A stretch of DNA of 64,000 nucleotides. Origin: Clostridia bacterium (GTDB taxonomy: Bacteria > Bacillota > Clostridia > Christensenellales > Aristaeellaceae). The stretch lies in contig JAFWEJ010000015.1 of the NCBI GenBank assembly GCA_017512985.1, positions 1-64,000 on the forward strand, written 5' to 3'. Below the pieces are notes generated by a model. The model was given only the letters and a program-made list of their open reading frames with translations, was not told the DNA's origin and searched no databases. The translations under genes and the position numbers were made by a program. This document shows, in pieces, positions 52,214-60,312 of this stretch (the stretch's first letter is position 1; each line of letters opens with the position of its first letter).

Positions 52214-53754
52214 ATATGACGCTGAATCTTTCCGCGGCCCCGCACGCAAGGGACAGATGGACCACGCCGTTCATCATGCGGATGGTCACCCTGAGCCTGC
52301 TGCCCGCAACGATCGTCGGCATCCTGGTTTACGGCTGGAACGCTTTCGGCATTGTGGCGCTGGCGGTCGCCTCCGCGGTGGCGGCTGAATGGCTGTTCTG
52401 CAAAGCCTGCAAAATGCCCAGCACGATCTGGGACGGCAGCGCCGTGGTTACGGGCCTGCTTCTGGCCCTGTCCCTTGGGCCGCAGACGCCCCTGTATATC
52501 CCGGTGATTGGTTCCGTGTTCGCCATTGTGGTCTGCAAAGGCTGCTTCGGCGGACTGGGCAAGAACTTCATCAACCCGGCGCTGGCCGCCCGCTGCTTCC
52601 TGCTGATTTCCTTCGCCAATGCGATGGCGATCAAACCGGTGGTGGACGCGGTGGCGTCCGCGACGCCGGTCGGCGCCATGAAAGCCGGCGAAGCGGTGGA
52701 CATCACGAAAATGTTCCTGGGCACAGCGGACGGCGTGATCGGCAGTTCCATCCTGGCGCTGCTCGCAGGCGGACTGCTGCTGTGGAGCCTGGACATCATC
52801 CACGGCCAGATCTGCTTCTCTGTGCTGATCGGATTTACCCTGTTCCTGGGACTGTTCGGCGACAAGGGCTTCGATCCGGCCTACCTGCTCGCGCACCTGT
52901 GCGGCGGCGGCGTGGTGATGGGAGCCTTCTTCATGGCCACGGATTATGTGACCAGCCCCGTGAGCCGGCTGGGACAGTTCATCTACGGCTGCCTGATCGG
53001 CGTGCTGGGCGGGCTGTTCCGCCTGAAGGGCAACACGGCCGACTCCTTCAGCTACGCAATCATCATCGGCAACGTCTGCACGCCCCTGATCGATACCTAC
53101 ATCGTTCAGAAGCCCTTTGCCTACCGGAAGATGCTCGGCAAGACCCACAAGACCAGCAAGGAACCCTTCCGGATTCCGAAGCCCGTGATCGCCCTGACGC
53201 TGATCGCTGCGCTGGCCGGCGTGGCGCTCTCCGGCGTCTATTCTATGACAAAGGATACCATTGAAGAACAGAAACTGCTGGCGGAAGCAGCTTCCTACAA
53301 GGAAGTATGCCCCGACGCGGACCATTTTGAATCCTCCGACGCGGCGAAGGCGAAGCTGGAAGAGCTTGCCGGCGCGAACTGGGGAACCGAGTTCGGCAAC
53401 ACCCGGATCAACGAAGCCTTTGTCGGGAAAGACGCTTCCGGCAATCTGGCGGGATATGCCCTGAGCGTTTCCTCCAAGGGTTTCGGCGGCGACGTAACCA
53501 TGGCGCTCGGCCTTACGCCGGACGGCGCGGTGAACAGGATCTCCTTCACGGAGCTGAACGAGACGGCCGGGCTCGGCATGAGGGCGAACGAGGACGCCTT
53601 CAGGGACCAGTTCAGTGGCAAAACCGGGAGCATAACCTACGGCGAGGACGGAGTGGAAGCCATGTCCGGCGCCACGGTGACGTCCACAGCCGTGAAGAAC
53701 TGCGTGAACGCCGGCCTCAACTTCTATGAGACTGTGCTGAAAGGAGGCAACTGA
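52210..53754 (+). CDS. RnfD-RnfG fusion protein
   Basis: One 514-residue chain replaces two subunits that are separate in well-known Rnf systems. Residues about 1-320 are RnfD: many TM helices and the site DAVASATPVG, where Thr152 should carry covalent FMN. After a linker (about 320-335, KTHKTSKEPFRIPK) comes RnfG: one TM helix and an FMN-binding domain with the flavinylation motif SGATVTS, Thr489. Translation begins within the rnfC stop (ATGA) after GGAGG. There is no ribosome site at the junction and no break in coding quality, so I read it as a true fusion. Confidence 0.92.
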   Translation: MNMTLNLSAAPHARDRWTTPFIMRMVTLSLLPATIVGILVYGWNAFGIVALAVASAVAAEWLFCKACKMPSTIWDGSAVVTGLLLALSLGPQTPLYIPVIGSVFAIVVCKGCFGGLGKNFINPALAARCFLLISFANAMAIKPVVDAVASATPVGAMKAGEAVDITKMFLGTADGVIGSSILALLAGGLLLWSLDIIHGQICFSVLIGFTLFLGLFGDKGFDPAYLLAHLCGGGVVMGAFFMATDYVTSPVSRLGQFIYGCLIGVLGGLFRLKGNTADSFSYAIIIGNVCTPLIDTYIVQKPFAYRKMLGKTHKTSKEPFRIPKPVIALTLIAALAGVALSGVYSMTKDTIEEQKLLAEAASYKEVCPDADHFESSDAAKAKLEELAGANWGTEFGNTRINEAFVGKDASGNLAGYALSVSSKGFGGDVTMALGLTPDGAVNRISFTELNETAGLGMRANEDAFRDQFSGKTGSITYGEDGVEAMSGATVTSTAVKNCVNAGLNFYETVLKGGN

Positions 53755-53756
53755 CG

Positions 53757-54467
53757 ATGAAGAAATATCTCGAACGCCTCTGGAACGGCCTGGTAAAGGA
53801 AAACCCGGTGCTGGTGCTGATGCTGGGCATGTGCCCGGCGCTGGCGGTGTCCACCCAGGCGGCCAACGGCATCGGCATGGGCCTGAGCACGCTGGCGGTG
53901 CTGGTGCTGAGCAATTTCGTCATCAGCTGCCTGCGGAAAGTGATTCCGGACCAGGTCCGGCTTCCTGCCTACATCGTGATCGTGGCGAGCCTCGTGACGG
54001 TTACGGAACTGCTGATTGAAGCATACCTGCCCAGCCTTTATGAGGCGCTGGGTATCTACATTCCCCTGATCGTCGTGAACTGCATTATCCTCGGCCGGGC
54101 AGAAGCCTATGCCAACAAGCACACGCCGGGCATGTCCGTGATGGACGGCATCGGCATGGGCCTCGGCTTCACGGTCGCCCTGACCCTGGCCGGCGCGATC
54201 CGCGAACTGCTGGGCGCGGGCACGGTTTTCGGACTCCGCCTGCTGCCGGAAAGCTTCGGCATGACGATCTTCATCCAGCCTCCGGGAGCATTCCTGGTTT
54301 TCGCGCTGATTATCGCGGTGATGAACGCCATCGGCATCAAGACCCGCCAGCGCAAGCTTGTTGAGAGCGGCTGCGACGGCAACTGCGCCATGTGCAGCGC
54401 CGTCTGTGAGACCCGGGATACCGATCCGGCGGCGGAAGCCGAGGAGAAGGGAGGCGCTGACGCATGA
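53757..54467 (+). CDS. rnfE: Rnf complex subunit RnfE
   Basis: An integral membrane subunit of 236 residues with about six helices, paired with RnfA across the membrane. Family pattern: NPVLVLMLGMCPALAVSTQA and the helix-breaking IPLIVVNCIILGRAEA, whose Cys contributes to the intramembrane iron-sulfur cluster known in Rnf. A short C-terminal tail, CDGNCAMCSAVC, adds four cysteines and may hold an extra metal or redox site. The start follows the RnfDG stop after 2 bases, and the stop overlaps rnfA. Confidence 0.93.
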   Translation: MKKYLERLWNGLVKENPVLVLMLGMCPALAVSTQAANGIGMGLSTLAVLVLSNFVISCLRKVIPDQVRLPAYIVIVASLVTVTELLIEAYLPSLYEALGIYIPLIVVNCIILGRAEAYANKHTPGMSVMDGIGMGLGFTVALTLAGAIRELLGAGTVFGLRLLPESFGMTIFIQPPGAFLVFALIIAVMNAIGIKTRQRKLVESGCDGNCAMCSAVCETRDTDPAAEAEEKGGADA

Positions 54468-55048
54468 ACAATACGAGCCTGATCCTGATCATCGTCGGCA
54501 CCGCGCTGGTCAACAATGTGGTGCTGAACCAGTTCCTGGGCATCTGCTCCTTCCTGGGCGTGAGCAAGCAGATGAAGGCCTCCATCAGCCTGGGCGGCGC
54601 CGTGATCTTCGTTATCACGATCGCCTCCGCGGTGGCGAGCCTGCTGTACGACTATATCCTCAAGCCCCTGGGTATGGACTTCATGAAGACAATCATCTTC
54701 ATTCTGGTCATCGCCGCCCTGGTGCAGATTGTGGAGATGTTCCTGAAAAAGAAATCTCCCGCGGTCTATAAGGCGCTGGGCATTTACCTTCCCCTGATCA
54801 CCACCAACTGCGCGGTGCTGGGCGTGGCCCTGACCAACGTGCAGGACGGATACAATTTCATCCAGTGCGTGACGAGCGGCTTCGGAACAGCGATCGGCTA
54901 CACCATCGCTATTGTGCTGCTGGCGGGCATCCGGTCCCGGATCAATGAGAAGGACCTGCCGGCTCCCCTGCGCGGAGCGCCCATCGTTATGATTGCCGCG
55001 GCGCTGATGTCCATCGCGTTTATGGGCTTCGGCGGCCTGGTGCTGTGA
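54464..55048 (+). CDS. rnfA: Rnf complex subunit RnfA
   Basis: 194 residues, six TM helices, mirror partner of RnfE. Signature NNVVLNQFLGICSFLGVSKQ and ITTNCAVLGVALTNV, the latter with the Cys that ligates the shared intramembrane iron-sulfur cluster. The start overlaps the rnfE stop. It takes electrons from RnfB and passes them outward towards RnfD/RnfG. Confidence 0.94.
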   Translation: MNNTSLILIIVGTALVNNVVLNQFLGICSFLGVSKQMKASISLGGAVIFVITIASAVASLLYDYILKPLGMDFMKTIIFILVIAALVQIVEMFLKKKSPAVYKALGIYLPLITTNCAVLGVALTNVQDGYNFIQCVTSGFGTAIGYTIAIVLLAGIRSRINEKDLPAPLRGAPIVMIAAALMSIAFMGFGGLVL

Positions 55049-55065
55049 GAGGAGGACGCTGAACA

Positions 55066-55860
55066 ATGAACATCATCCTGATCACGACCCTGGTCATCGC
55101 GGTGATCGGTATCTGCGTCGGCGCCGGCCTGGTTTTCACGGGAAAGAAGTTTGCCGTGGAAATTGACGAAAAGGAAGTGGCCGTGCGCGAAAAACTGCCC
55201 GGCAATAACTGCGGCGCCTGCGGCTATGCCGGCTGCGACGCGCTGGCCGGCGCCATCGCCCGGGGCGAAGCGCCCGTGAACGCCTGCCCGGTGGGCGGCG
55301 CGCCCGTGGCGGAAGCCATCGGCGACATCATGGGCACGACCGCCGGCGCGCTGGAGCGCAAGGTTGCGTTCGTCGCCTGCAAGGGCACCTGCGACGTGAC
55401 AAAGAACCAGGGCAATTACATCGGCATTAAGGACTGCCGTACGGCGGTCCTTTCCGGCATGAACATTACGGACTGCACCTACGGCTGCCTGGGCTTCGGT
55501 TCCTGCGCCGAGGTCTGCCCGGAACAGGCGATCTCCGTGCAGAACGGCGTCGCCGTGGTCAACCGGAAACGCTGCGTGAGCTGCGGGCTGTGCGTGAAAA
55601 CCTGCCCGCGGGGCCTGATTTCCCTGATTCCCGAGAGCAGGATTGTGCGGGTGCAGTGCTCCAACAAGGACAAGGGACCGGTCGTCCGCAAAATGTGCTC
55701 CGCCGGCTGCATCGGCTGCGGCCTGTGCGTGAAGCAGTGTGAATACGAAGCGATTGAGTTTGACGGAACCCTGGCGCGGATCAATCCGGAAAAGTGCACA
55801 CTCTGCGGCAAGTGCGCGGAGAAGTGCCCGGCCAAAGTCATTATGACTACGCCTAACTGA
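55066..55860 (+). CDS. rnfB: Rnf complex subunit RnfB (polyferredoxin)
   Basis: 264 residues: N-terminal TM helix, a 4Fe-4S domain (NCGACGYAGCDALA), and later cluster motifs CVSCGLCVKTCP, CIGCGLCVKQCEYEA and CTLCGKCAEKCPAKVI, preceded by GCLGFGSCAEVCPEQAI. It is the entry point for reduced ferredoxin on the cytoplasmic side. GAGGAGG precedes the ATG. The flavin-cytochrome fusion gene begins 13 bases after its stop. Confidence 0.95.
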   Translation: MNIILITTLVIAVIGICVGAGLVFTGKKFAVEIDEKEVAVREKLPGNNCGACGYAGCDALAGAIARGEAPVNACPVGGAPVAEAIGDIMGTTAGALERKVAFVACKGTCDVTKNQGNYIGIKDCRTAVLSGMNITDCTYGCLGFGSCAEVCPEQAISVQNGVAVVNRKRCVSCGLCVKTCPRGLISLIPESRIVRVQCSNKDKGPVVRKMCSAGCIGCGLCVKQCEYEAIEFDGTLARINPEKCTLCGKCAEKCPAKVIMTTPN

Positions 55861-55873
55861 CGGAGGGTTGAAT

Positions 55874-58800
55874 ATGGATTATTTTGCGAAAAAACAATGG
55901 ATCCGGATCGCCGTCTGCGCGGTGCTGGTCGCTGTGGCCGTACTGGCAATGACCGGCGTGTTCTCCGGAAACGGGCCGCTGGTTTATGATCCCGCAGCCC
56001 AAAACCTCCCGGCCGGCGCTGCCACGGCGGAAGCCGCGGAACAGGGCTTCGGCGGCGACGTGACAGTCCATCTTACCCTGGACGGGGACAAGGTCCAGGC
56101 GCTGACGATCGATACGCCGAACGAGACCGAAGGCCTGGGCAAGCGGGCTTCCGAAGCAGAGTTTACAGAACAGTTCATCGGCAAGAGCGGTCCCTTCACC
56201 TTCGGGGAGAACGGGATCGAAGCCCTGTCCGGCGCGACGGTGACGTCCAGCGCTGCCCTGAAGGCGATCAATAAGGCCATCACCGGTGAGGAACCCGCGG
56301 AAGCGGAACCGGAAAAGACAGAAGAACCGGCACCGGCAGCGGAAGAAAAACCGGCGGATGATAAGACGGCTGCCGCCGCGGACGCAGCAGAAGCCACGGA
56401 ACAGGGCTTCGGCGGCGATGTGACCGTCCATCTTACCCTGGACGGGGACAAGGTCCAGACGCTGACGATCGATACGCCGAACGAGACCGCAGGCCTCGGC
56501 CAGCGGGCTTCCGAAGCGGCGTTTACGGATCAGTTTATCGGCAAGAGCGCGCCTTTCACCTACGGGGAGAACGGGATTGAAACGCTGACCGGCGCGACGA
56601 TCACCTCCAACGCGGCGCTGAAGGCAATCAACCGGGCGGCCGGCGCGGAGGAAACCGCCGCGGCCGAACCGGAAAAGGCGGAAGAAACGGTTCCCAAAGC
56701 GGAAGAGAAGCCGGCAGCCGAAGAGGCAACGACCGAAACCGCGTCCAACGGACAGGCTTATGCCGTATACCGTGTGACGAAGCAGAATAACTTCAGCAAG
56801 GTAACGGTCACCGCTTCCGCAAAGAACGGTACGCTGACCAACGTCCAAATCTCGTCTGAAGGCGAGGAGGGCATGGACCTGCTGACGGACGAGATCCGGA
56901 CAGCCTGGGCAAAGGCGATCCTGGAGAGCGGCAGCGCTGCGCCCGACGCCATCACCGGCGCGAGCCTGAAGTTCTCCGCCGGTTCCGTGCGGGAAGCCAT
57001 GACGGAGATCCTGGCGGAAATGAACGGCGGAGCGGCGGAGACGCCTGCGGAATCCGAAGAAAAGCCCGCGGAAGAGAAACAGGAAGAAACTCCCGCGGCA
57101 CAGGAAGAGAAGACGACTGAAGCAGCCGCGTCCAACGGGCAGGCCTACGGCGTGTACCGGGTGACGAAGGAAAACAACTTCAGCAAGGTGACGGTTACCG
57201 CTTCCGCGAAGAACGGCCAGCTCACTGACGTTAAGATTACCTCCGAAGGCGAGGAAGGCATGGACCTGCTGACGGACGAGATCCGGACGGCCTGGGCGAA
57301 GGCGATCCTGGAGAGCGGCAGCGCGACCCCGGACGCCATCACCGGCGCGAGCCTCAAGTTCTCCGCGGGCTCCGTACAGGAAGCCATGACGGAAATCCTG
57401 GCGGAGATGAACGGCGAACCGGCTGAAACGCCTGCGGAACCTGAAGAAAAGCCGGCCGCCGAGACTGAAAAGAAGGAAGAAAGCAAAAATGATATCCTGT
57501 CCCTGATCGCCGTTTCAATGGGGAAGGAACAGGAGAACAGCTATGTGACCGATTACCTGGAGCAGGATCCGTATCTGGTGAATATCTATGAGGGCTACGG
57601 TTTTGCCAAGGACTACGGAAGCGCACGCGGACATTATTACACCCTGACGGACGTGGAAAAGACCCAGCGCCCGCATGCAAAAGCAAACTGCCTGACCTGC
57701 AAGACGCCGGATATGCACAAGATGATCGAGGAGCAGGGCGTCAGCGTCTATTCCATGCCCTTTGATGAGGTCATGGCGCAAATGACGCAGCCGATCTCCT
57801 GCTATACCTGTCACGGAGCGGACGACGGCAACGGGGGAAAGATGGTTGTTACCCATCAGTATGTGAATGAGGCGCTCGGAGAAAACGTCAATCAGGTTAA
57901 AGCGGCCTCCCTGTCCTGCGGACAGTGCCATATTGAGTACTATTTCACACCTTCGGACAGCGAGGCCATGATGCCGTATCACAGCGTGGCGGAGATGACG
58001 CCTGAAGCGATCCTGGCTTATTATGACGAGCTCGGATTCTCCGACTGGGAGCAGCCGGGTACGGGCACAAAGATGCTCAAGGCCCAGCACCCGGAACTGG
58101 AGACCTATTCCTACGGAAAGCATGCGTCCCTGCTCAGCTGCGCGGACTGCCATATGCCGCTTGTAACGGCAGAAAGCGGCGTGCAGTATCATGATCACCA
58201 CCTGGTGAGCCCGCTGCAGAATGAAACCCTGCTGGCCAAGTGCGCGGCCTGCCACGGAAGCGCAGAAAACACCATTGCGCTGGTGCAGGGCATCCAGGAA
58301 AAGGTGACAGCCAGGGAGACGGAGATCGGCAACAAACTGTCCGCCCTGAAGGATGAACTGACGAAAGCTGTTTCCGCCGGTCAAATGGGGGAGGACGAAC
58401 TTGACGCTGTCAGGAAACTGCATCGCGAAGCACAGTGGTTCTTTGATTTCTGCTATGTAGAAAACTCTGAAGGCGCGCATAACTCCGAGCTGGCTTACCG
58501 CTGCCTGGATACTTCCGAGGCAAAGATTGACGAAGCGATGGCAATGCTTGCTTCCGCCGGGACATCCGATACCGCGGAAACTTCTGCGGCAGAAGCTCCT
58601 GCAGATGAAAAGCCTGCCGCGGAAGAGAAAGAGGCTGCGGAAGAAGCCCTCAAGACACCTCCGGCCCTTGCGGGCTACCGGGTGGACAAGGAGAATGAAT
58701 TCAGCCGGATTACCGTGATCGGCATCGCGAAGAGCGGGAAACTGACCAGCCTGAAGATCTTCTCCGAGGATGGAAAGAGCAAGGACCTGCTGACGGACGC

Positions 58801-58942
58801 CATCCGGGACGAATGGGCAAAGGCAGTCCTGGAGAGCCAGAGTGCGGAACCTGACGCAATTACCGGGGCGACGCTGAAATTCTCAGCCGCTTCGGTTCAG
58901 GAGGCCGTGGCGGAGATCCTGGACAAAGCAGCCGGCAAATGA
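55874..58942 (+). CDS. Multi-FMN-domain / pentaheme NrfA-type nitrite reductase fusion
   Basis: About 1,022 residues, start ATG 55874 (CGGAGGG upstream). N-terminal TM anchor (residues about 10-30), then FMN-binding-type domains with flavinylation motifs ending at T122, T242, S364 and S493, then a c-type cytochrome module (about 540-890): CLTCK606-610, CYTCH643-647, CGQCH682-686, CADCH756-760, CAACH790-794, matching the NrfA heme order including the lysine-ligated heme. NrfA residues Arg585, Tyr689 and His739 are conserved. A fifth FMN-type domain with T1000 ends it. Predicted to reduce nitrite (or sulfite/hydroxylamine) outside the membrane with electrons from Rnf. Confidence 0.93.
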   Translation: MDYFAKKQWIRIAVCAVLVAVAVLAMTGVFSGNGPLVYDPAAQNLPAGAATAEAAEQGFGGDVTVHLTLDGDKVQALTIDTPNETEGLGKRASEAEFTEQFIGKSGPFTFGENGIEALSGATVTSSAALKAINKAITGEEPAEAEPEKTEEPAPAAEEKPADDKTAAAADAAEATEQGFGGDVTVHLTLDGDKVQTLTIDTPNETAGLGQRASEAAFTDQFIGKSAPFTYGENGIETLTGATITSNAALKAINRAAGAEETAAAEPEKAEETVPKAEEKPAAEEATTETASNGQAYAVYRVTKQNNFSKVTVTASAKNGTLTNVQISSEGEEGMDLLTDEIRTAWAKAILESGSAAPDAITGASLKFSAGSVREAMTEILAEMNGGAAETPAESEEKPAEEKQEETPAAQEEKTTEAAASNGQAYGVYRVTKENNFSKVTVTASAKNGQLTDVKITSEGEEGMDLLTDEIRTAWAKAILESGSATPDAITGASLKFSAGSVQEAMTEILAEMNGEPAETPAEPEEKPAAETEKKEESKNDILSLIAVSMGKEQENSYVTDYLEQDPYLVNIYEGYGFAKDYGSARGHYYTLTDVEKTQRPHAKANCLTCKTPDMHKMIEEQGVSVYSMPFDEVMAQMTQPISCYTCHGADDGNGGKMVVTHQYVNEALGENVNQVKAASLSCGQCHIEYYFTPSDSEAMMPYHSVAEMTPEAILAYYDELGFSDWEQPGTGTKMLKAQHPELETYSYGKHASLLSCADCHMPLVTAESGVQYHDHHLVSPLQNETLLAKCAACHGSAENTIALVQGIQEKVTARETEIGNKLSALKDELTKAVSAGQMGEDELDAVRKLHREAQWFFDFCYVENSEGAHNSELAYRCLDTSEAKIDEAMAMLASAGTSDTAETSAAEAPADEKPAAEEKEAAEEALKTPPALAGYRVDKENEFSRITVIGIAKSGKLTSLKIFSEDGKSKDLLTDAIRDEWAKAVLESQSAEPDAITGATLKFSAASVQEAVAEILDKAAGK
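56038..56284 (+). repeat. FMN-domain repeat unit 1 (type A)
   Basis: Encodes the first domain: QGFGGDVTVHLTLDGDKV through SGATVTS. Bases from about 56041 match those from about 56401 almost exactly, at an offset of 360 bases. Confidence 0.8.
56398..56643 (+). repeat. FMN-domain repeat unit 2 (type A)
   Basis: Near-identical DNA to unit 1, encoding QGFGGDVTVHLTLDGDKV through TGATITS. The nucleotide-level identity points to recent tandem duplication. Confidence 0.8.
56752..57027 (+). repeat. FMN-domain repeat unit 3 (type B)
   Basis: Encodes GQAYAVYRVTKQNNFSKVTV through ITGASLKFSAGS. Matches the unit at 57139-57414 at an offset of 387 bases. Confidence 0.8.
57139..57414 (+). repeat. FMN-domain repeat unit 4 (type B)
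   Basis: Near-copy of unit 3: GQAYGVYRVTKENNFSKVTV through ITGASLKFSAGS. A diverged type B unit with TGAT recurs after the cytochrome at about 58669-58936. Confidence 0.8.
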
Positions 58943-58965
58943 ACCTGAAGAAGAATGATGATTAC

Positions 58966-58998
58966 GGAGACCGCGGACGGAACGCATCCGCGGTCTCC
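58966..58998 (+). other. Strong hairpin between cytochrome fusion and resB
   Basis: GGAGACCGCGGA and TCCGCGGTCTCC form a perfect 12-base stem with a 9-base loop, but only ATTGT follows, so it is a poor intrinsic terminator. It could stabilise the upstream mRNA or reduce expression of resB-ccsA. Confidence 0.6.
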
Positions 58999-59022
58999 AT
59001 TGTATAAGGATTAGACGGGATT

Positions 59023-60312
59023 ATGAAAAAGATCGGCAAATTCCTTTCATCCATGCCGTTTGCGATCATACTGCTTGTTCTGCTGGCGGCTGCCTGCGCG
59101 CTCAGTTCAACCGTTTCGCAGGGGCAGACCTATGAGTATTACGCTGCGCAATACGGCGAACGGATGGCGGGACTCATTCTGGCCCTCCGGCTGGACGACG
59201 CTTTCCACAGTTGGTGGTTCATCGGGCTGAGCACCGTTCTGTGCATAAACCTGTTCTGCTGCAACCTGATCCGCCTGCCTGCGCTGATGAAGCGGGCGGA
59301 GGCTTTTGCAAAACCGGACGGAATGACGACCGGTATCACAGCGGAAGCGGCAGGCGACGGGGATCCGCACCGGCTGTTTGCGGCGCTGCATATGCCGAAG
59401 GCGAAAGAGGACGGGGACGGCAGGATCTTTGCCGCAGGAAACAAGGCAGGTTTCTGGGGCGCATGGATATGCCATCTGGGTATCCTGCTGCTGATCCTCG
59501 GCTTCGCGCTGGGTCAGATGACCATGAAACAGTATACAGTCTATGCCCTGCCCGGGCAGACAAAGGAGATGGGTGATTCCGGACTGTCGGTTACCGTGGA
59601 GGATCTCCGGATCTCACGGGATGAAAACGGCGCCATTCTGCAGTACACCGCCATGCTGACCGTATCAGATTCCGTAAAGAATACGGTCGAGTCCGGGCGG
59701 GCCGCCGTCAATGCCCCCGCGAACCTGTACGGGTACAAGTTCTTCCAGAATTCCATAGGCTGGGGCGCCGATGTGCGGGTCCTGAAAAACGGGGAAGAGC
59801 TGCAAAAAGAACAGCTGTGCGTCGGAGAATTCTTTGCGGTCGCGGACAAACCGGAACTGGTGATCTGTTTCCCCGCGTTTTATCCGGATTATTCCGCGGA
59901 AATAAAAACGAACGATCCTGCCGCGGAAGTGAAGGATCCGGCCTATATATACCAGGTGTATTACCAGGGGCAGATCCTCGGCATGAATGCGCTGAAGGCC
60001 GGGGAAGAACTGACGATCGACGAATATACCGTTCTGTTTGAGCGCCCCCGGAACTATACGCTGCTGGCGGTTAAGCGCGACAGCTTCACCTGGCTGGTCC
60101 TGCTTGGAGGACTGATCACACTGGCAGGACTGGTGCTTGCCTTCTGGCTGCAGCCGAGCGCGGTCTGCGCGGTCAGGGAAGGAAGCGGATGGCATGTATA
60201 CGGCCGGTGCAGGAAGGGCGGCGTGCTCTTCCGTGACGAATTTTTGAAAGCGGCAGCGGAGGCAGGATTCACGCCCTGCGAAAACCGGACAACGGCAGGA
60301 GGGGACACATAA
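59023..60312 (+). CDS. resB: Cytochrome c biogenesis protein ResB (Ccs1)
   Basis: One half of the system II heme-attachment machinery, 429 residues. Opening TM helix LSSMPFAIILLVLLAAACALSS, second TM WWFIGLSTVLCINLFCCNLI (with the WWF/LCxN pattern of ResB), third TM AWICHLGILLLILGFALG with a His, a large extracytoplasmic domain (about 175-345), and a last TM LVLLGGLITLAGLVLAFWLQ. It holds apocytochrome at the outer face for heme ligation. The gene overlaps ccsA in TAATG and follows the only c-type cytochrome in the window. Confidence 0.92.
   Translation: MKKIGKFLSSMPFAIILLVLLAAACALSSTVSQGQTYEYYAAQYGERMAGLILALRLDDAFHSWWFIGLSTVLCINLFCCNLIRLPALMKRAEAFAKPDGMTTGITAEAAGDGDPHRLFAALHMPKAKEDGDGRIFAAGNKAGFWGAWICHLGILLLILGFALGQMTMKQYTVYALPGQTKEMGDSGLSVTVEDLRISRDENGAILQYTAMLTVSDSVKNTVESGRAAVNAPANLYGYKFFQNSIGWGADVRVLKNGEELQKEQLCVGEFFAVADKPELVICFPAFYPDYSAEIKTNDPAAEVKDPAYIYQVYYQGQILGMNALKAGEELTIDEYTVLFERPRNYTLLAVKRDSFTWLVLLGGLITLAGLVLAFWLQPSAVCAVREGSGWHVYGRCRKGGVLFRDEFLKAAAEAGFTPCENRTTAGGDT

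Noticed and set aside
52210..53754. RnfDG as a frameshift or assembly artefact
   Set aside because: Coding quality is continuous across the junction, the linker looks natural and no internal ribosome site or stop remnant is seen. It can still be checked with reads.
56038..57414. CRISPR-like or satellite repeat array
   Set aside because: The repeats are in frame, 240-280 bases long and encode FMN-binding-type domains; there are no spacers.
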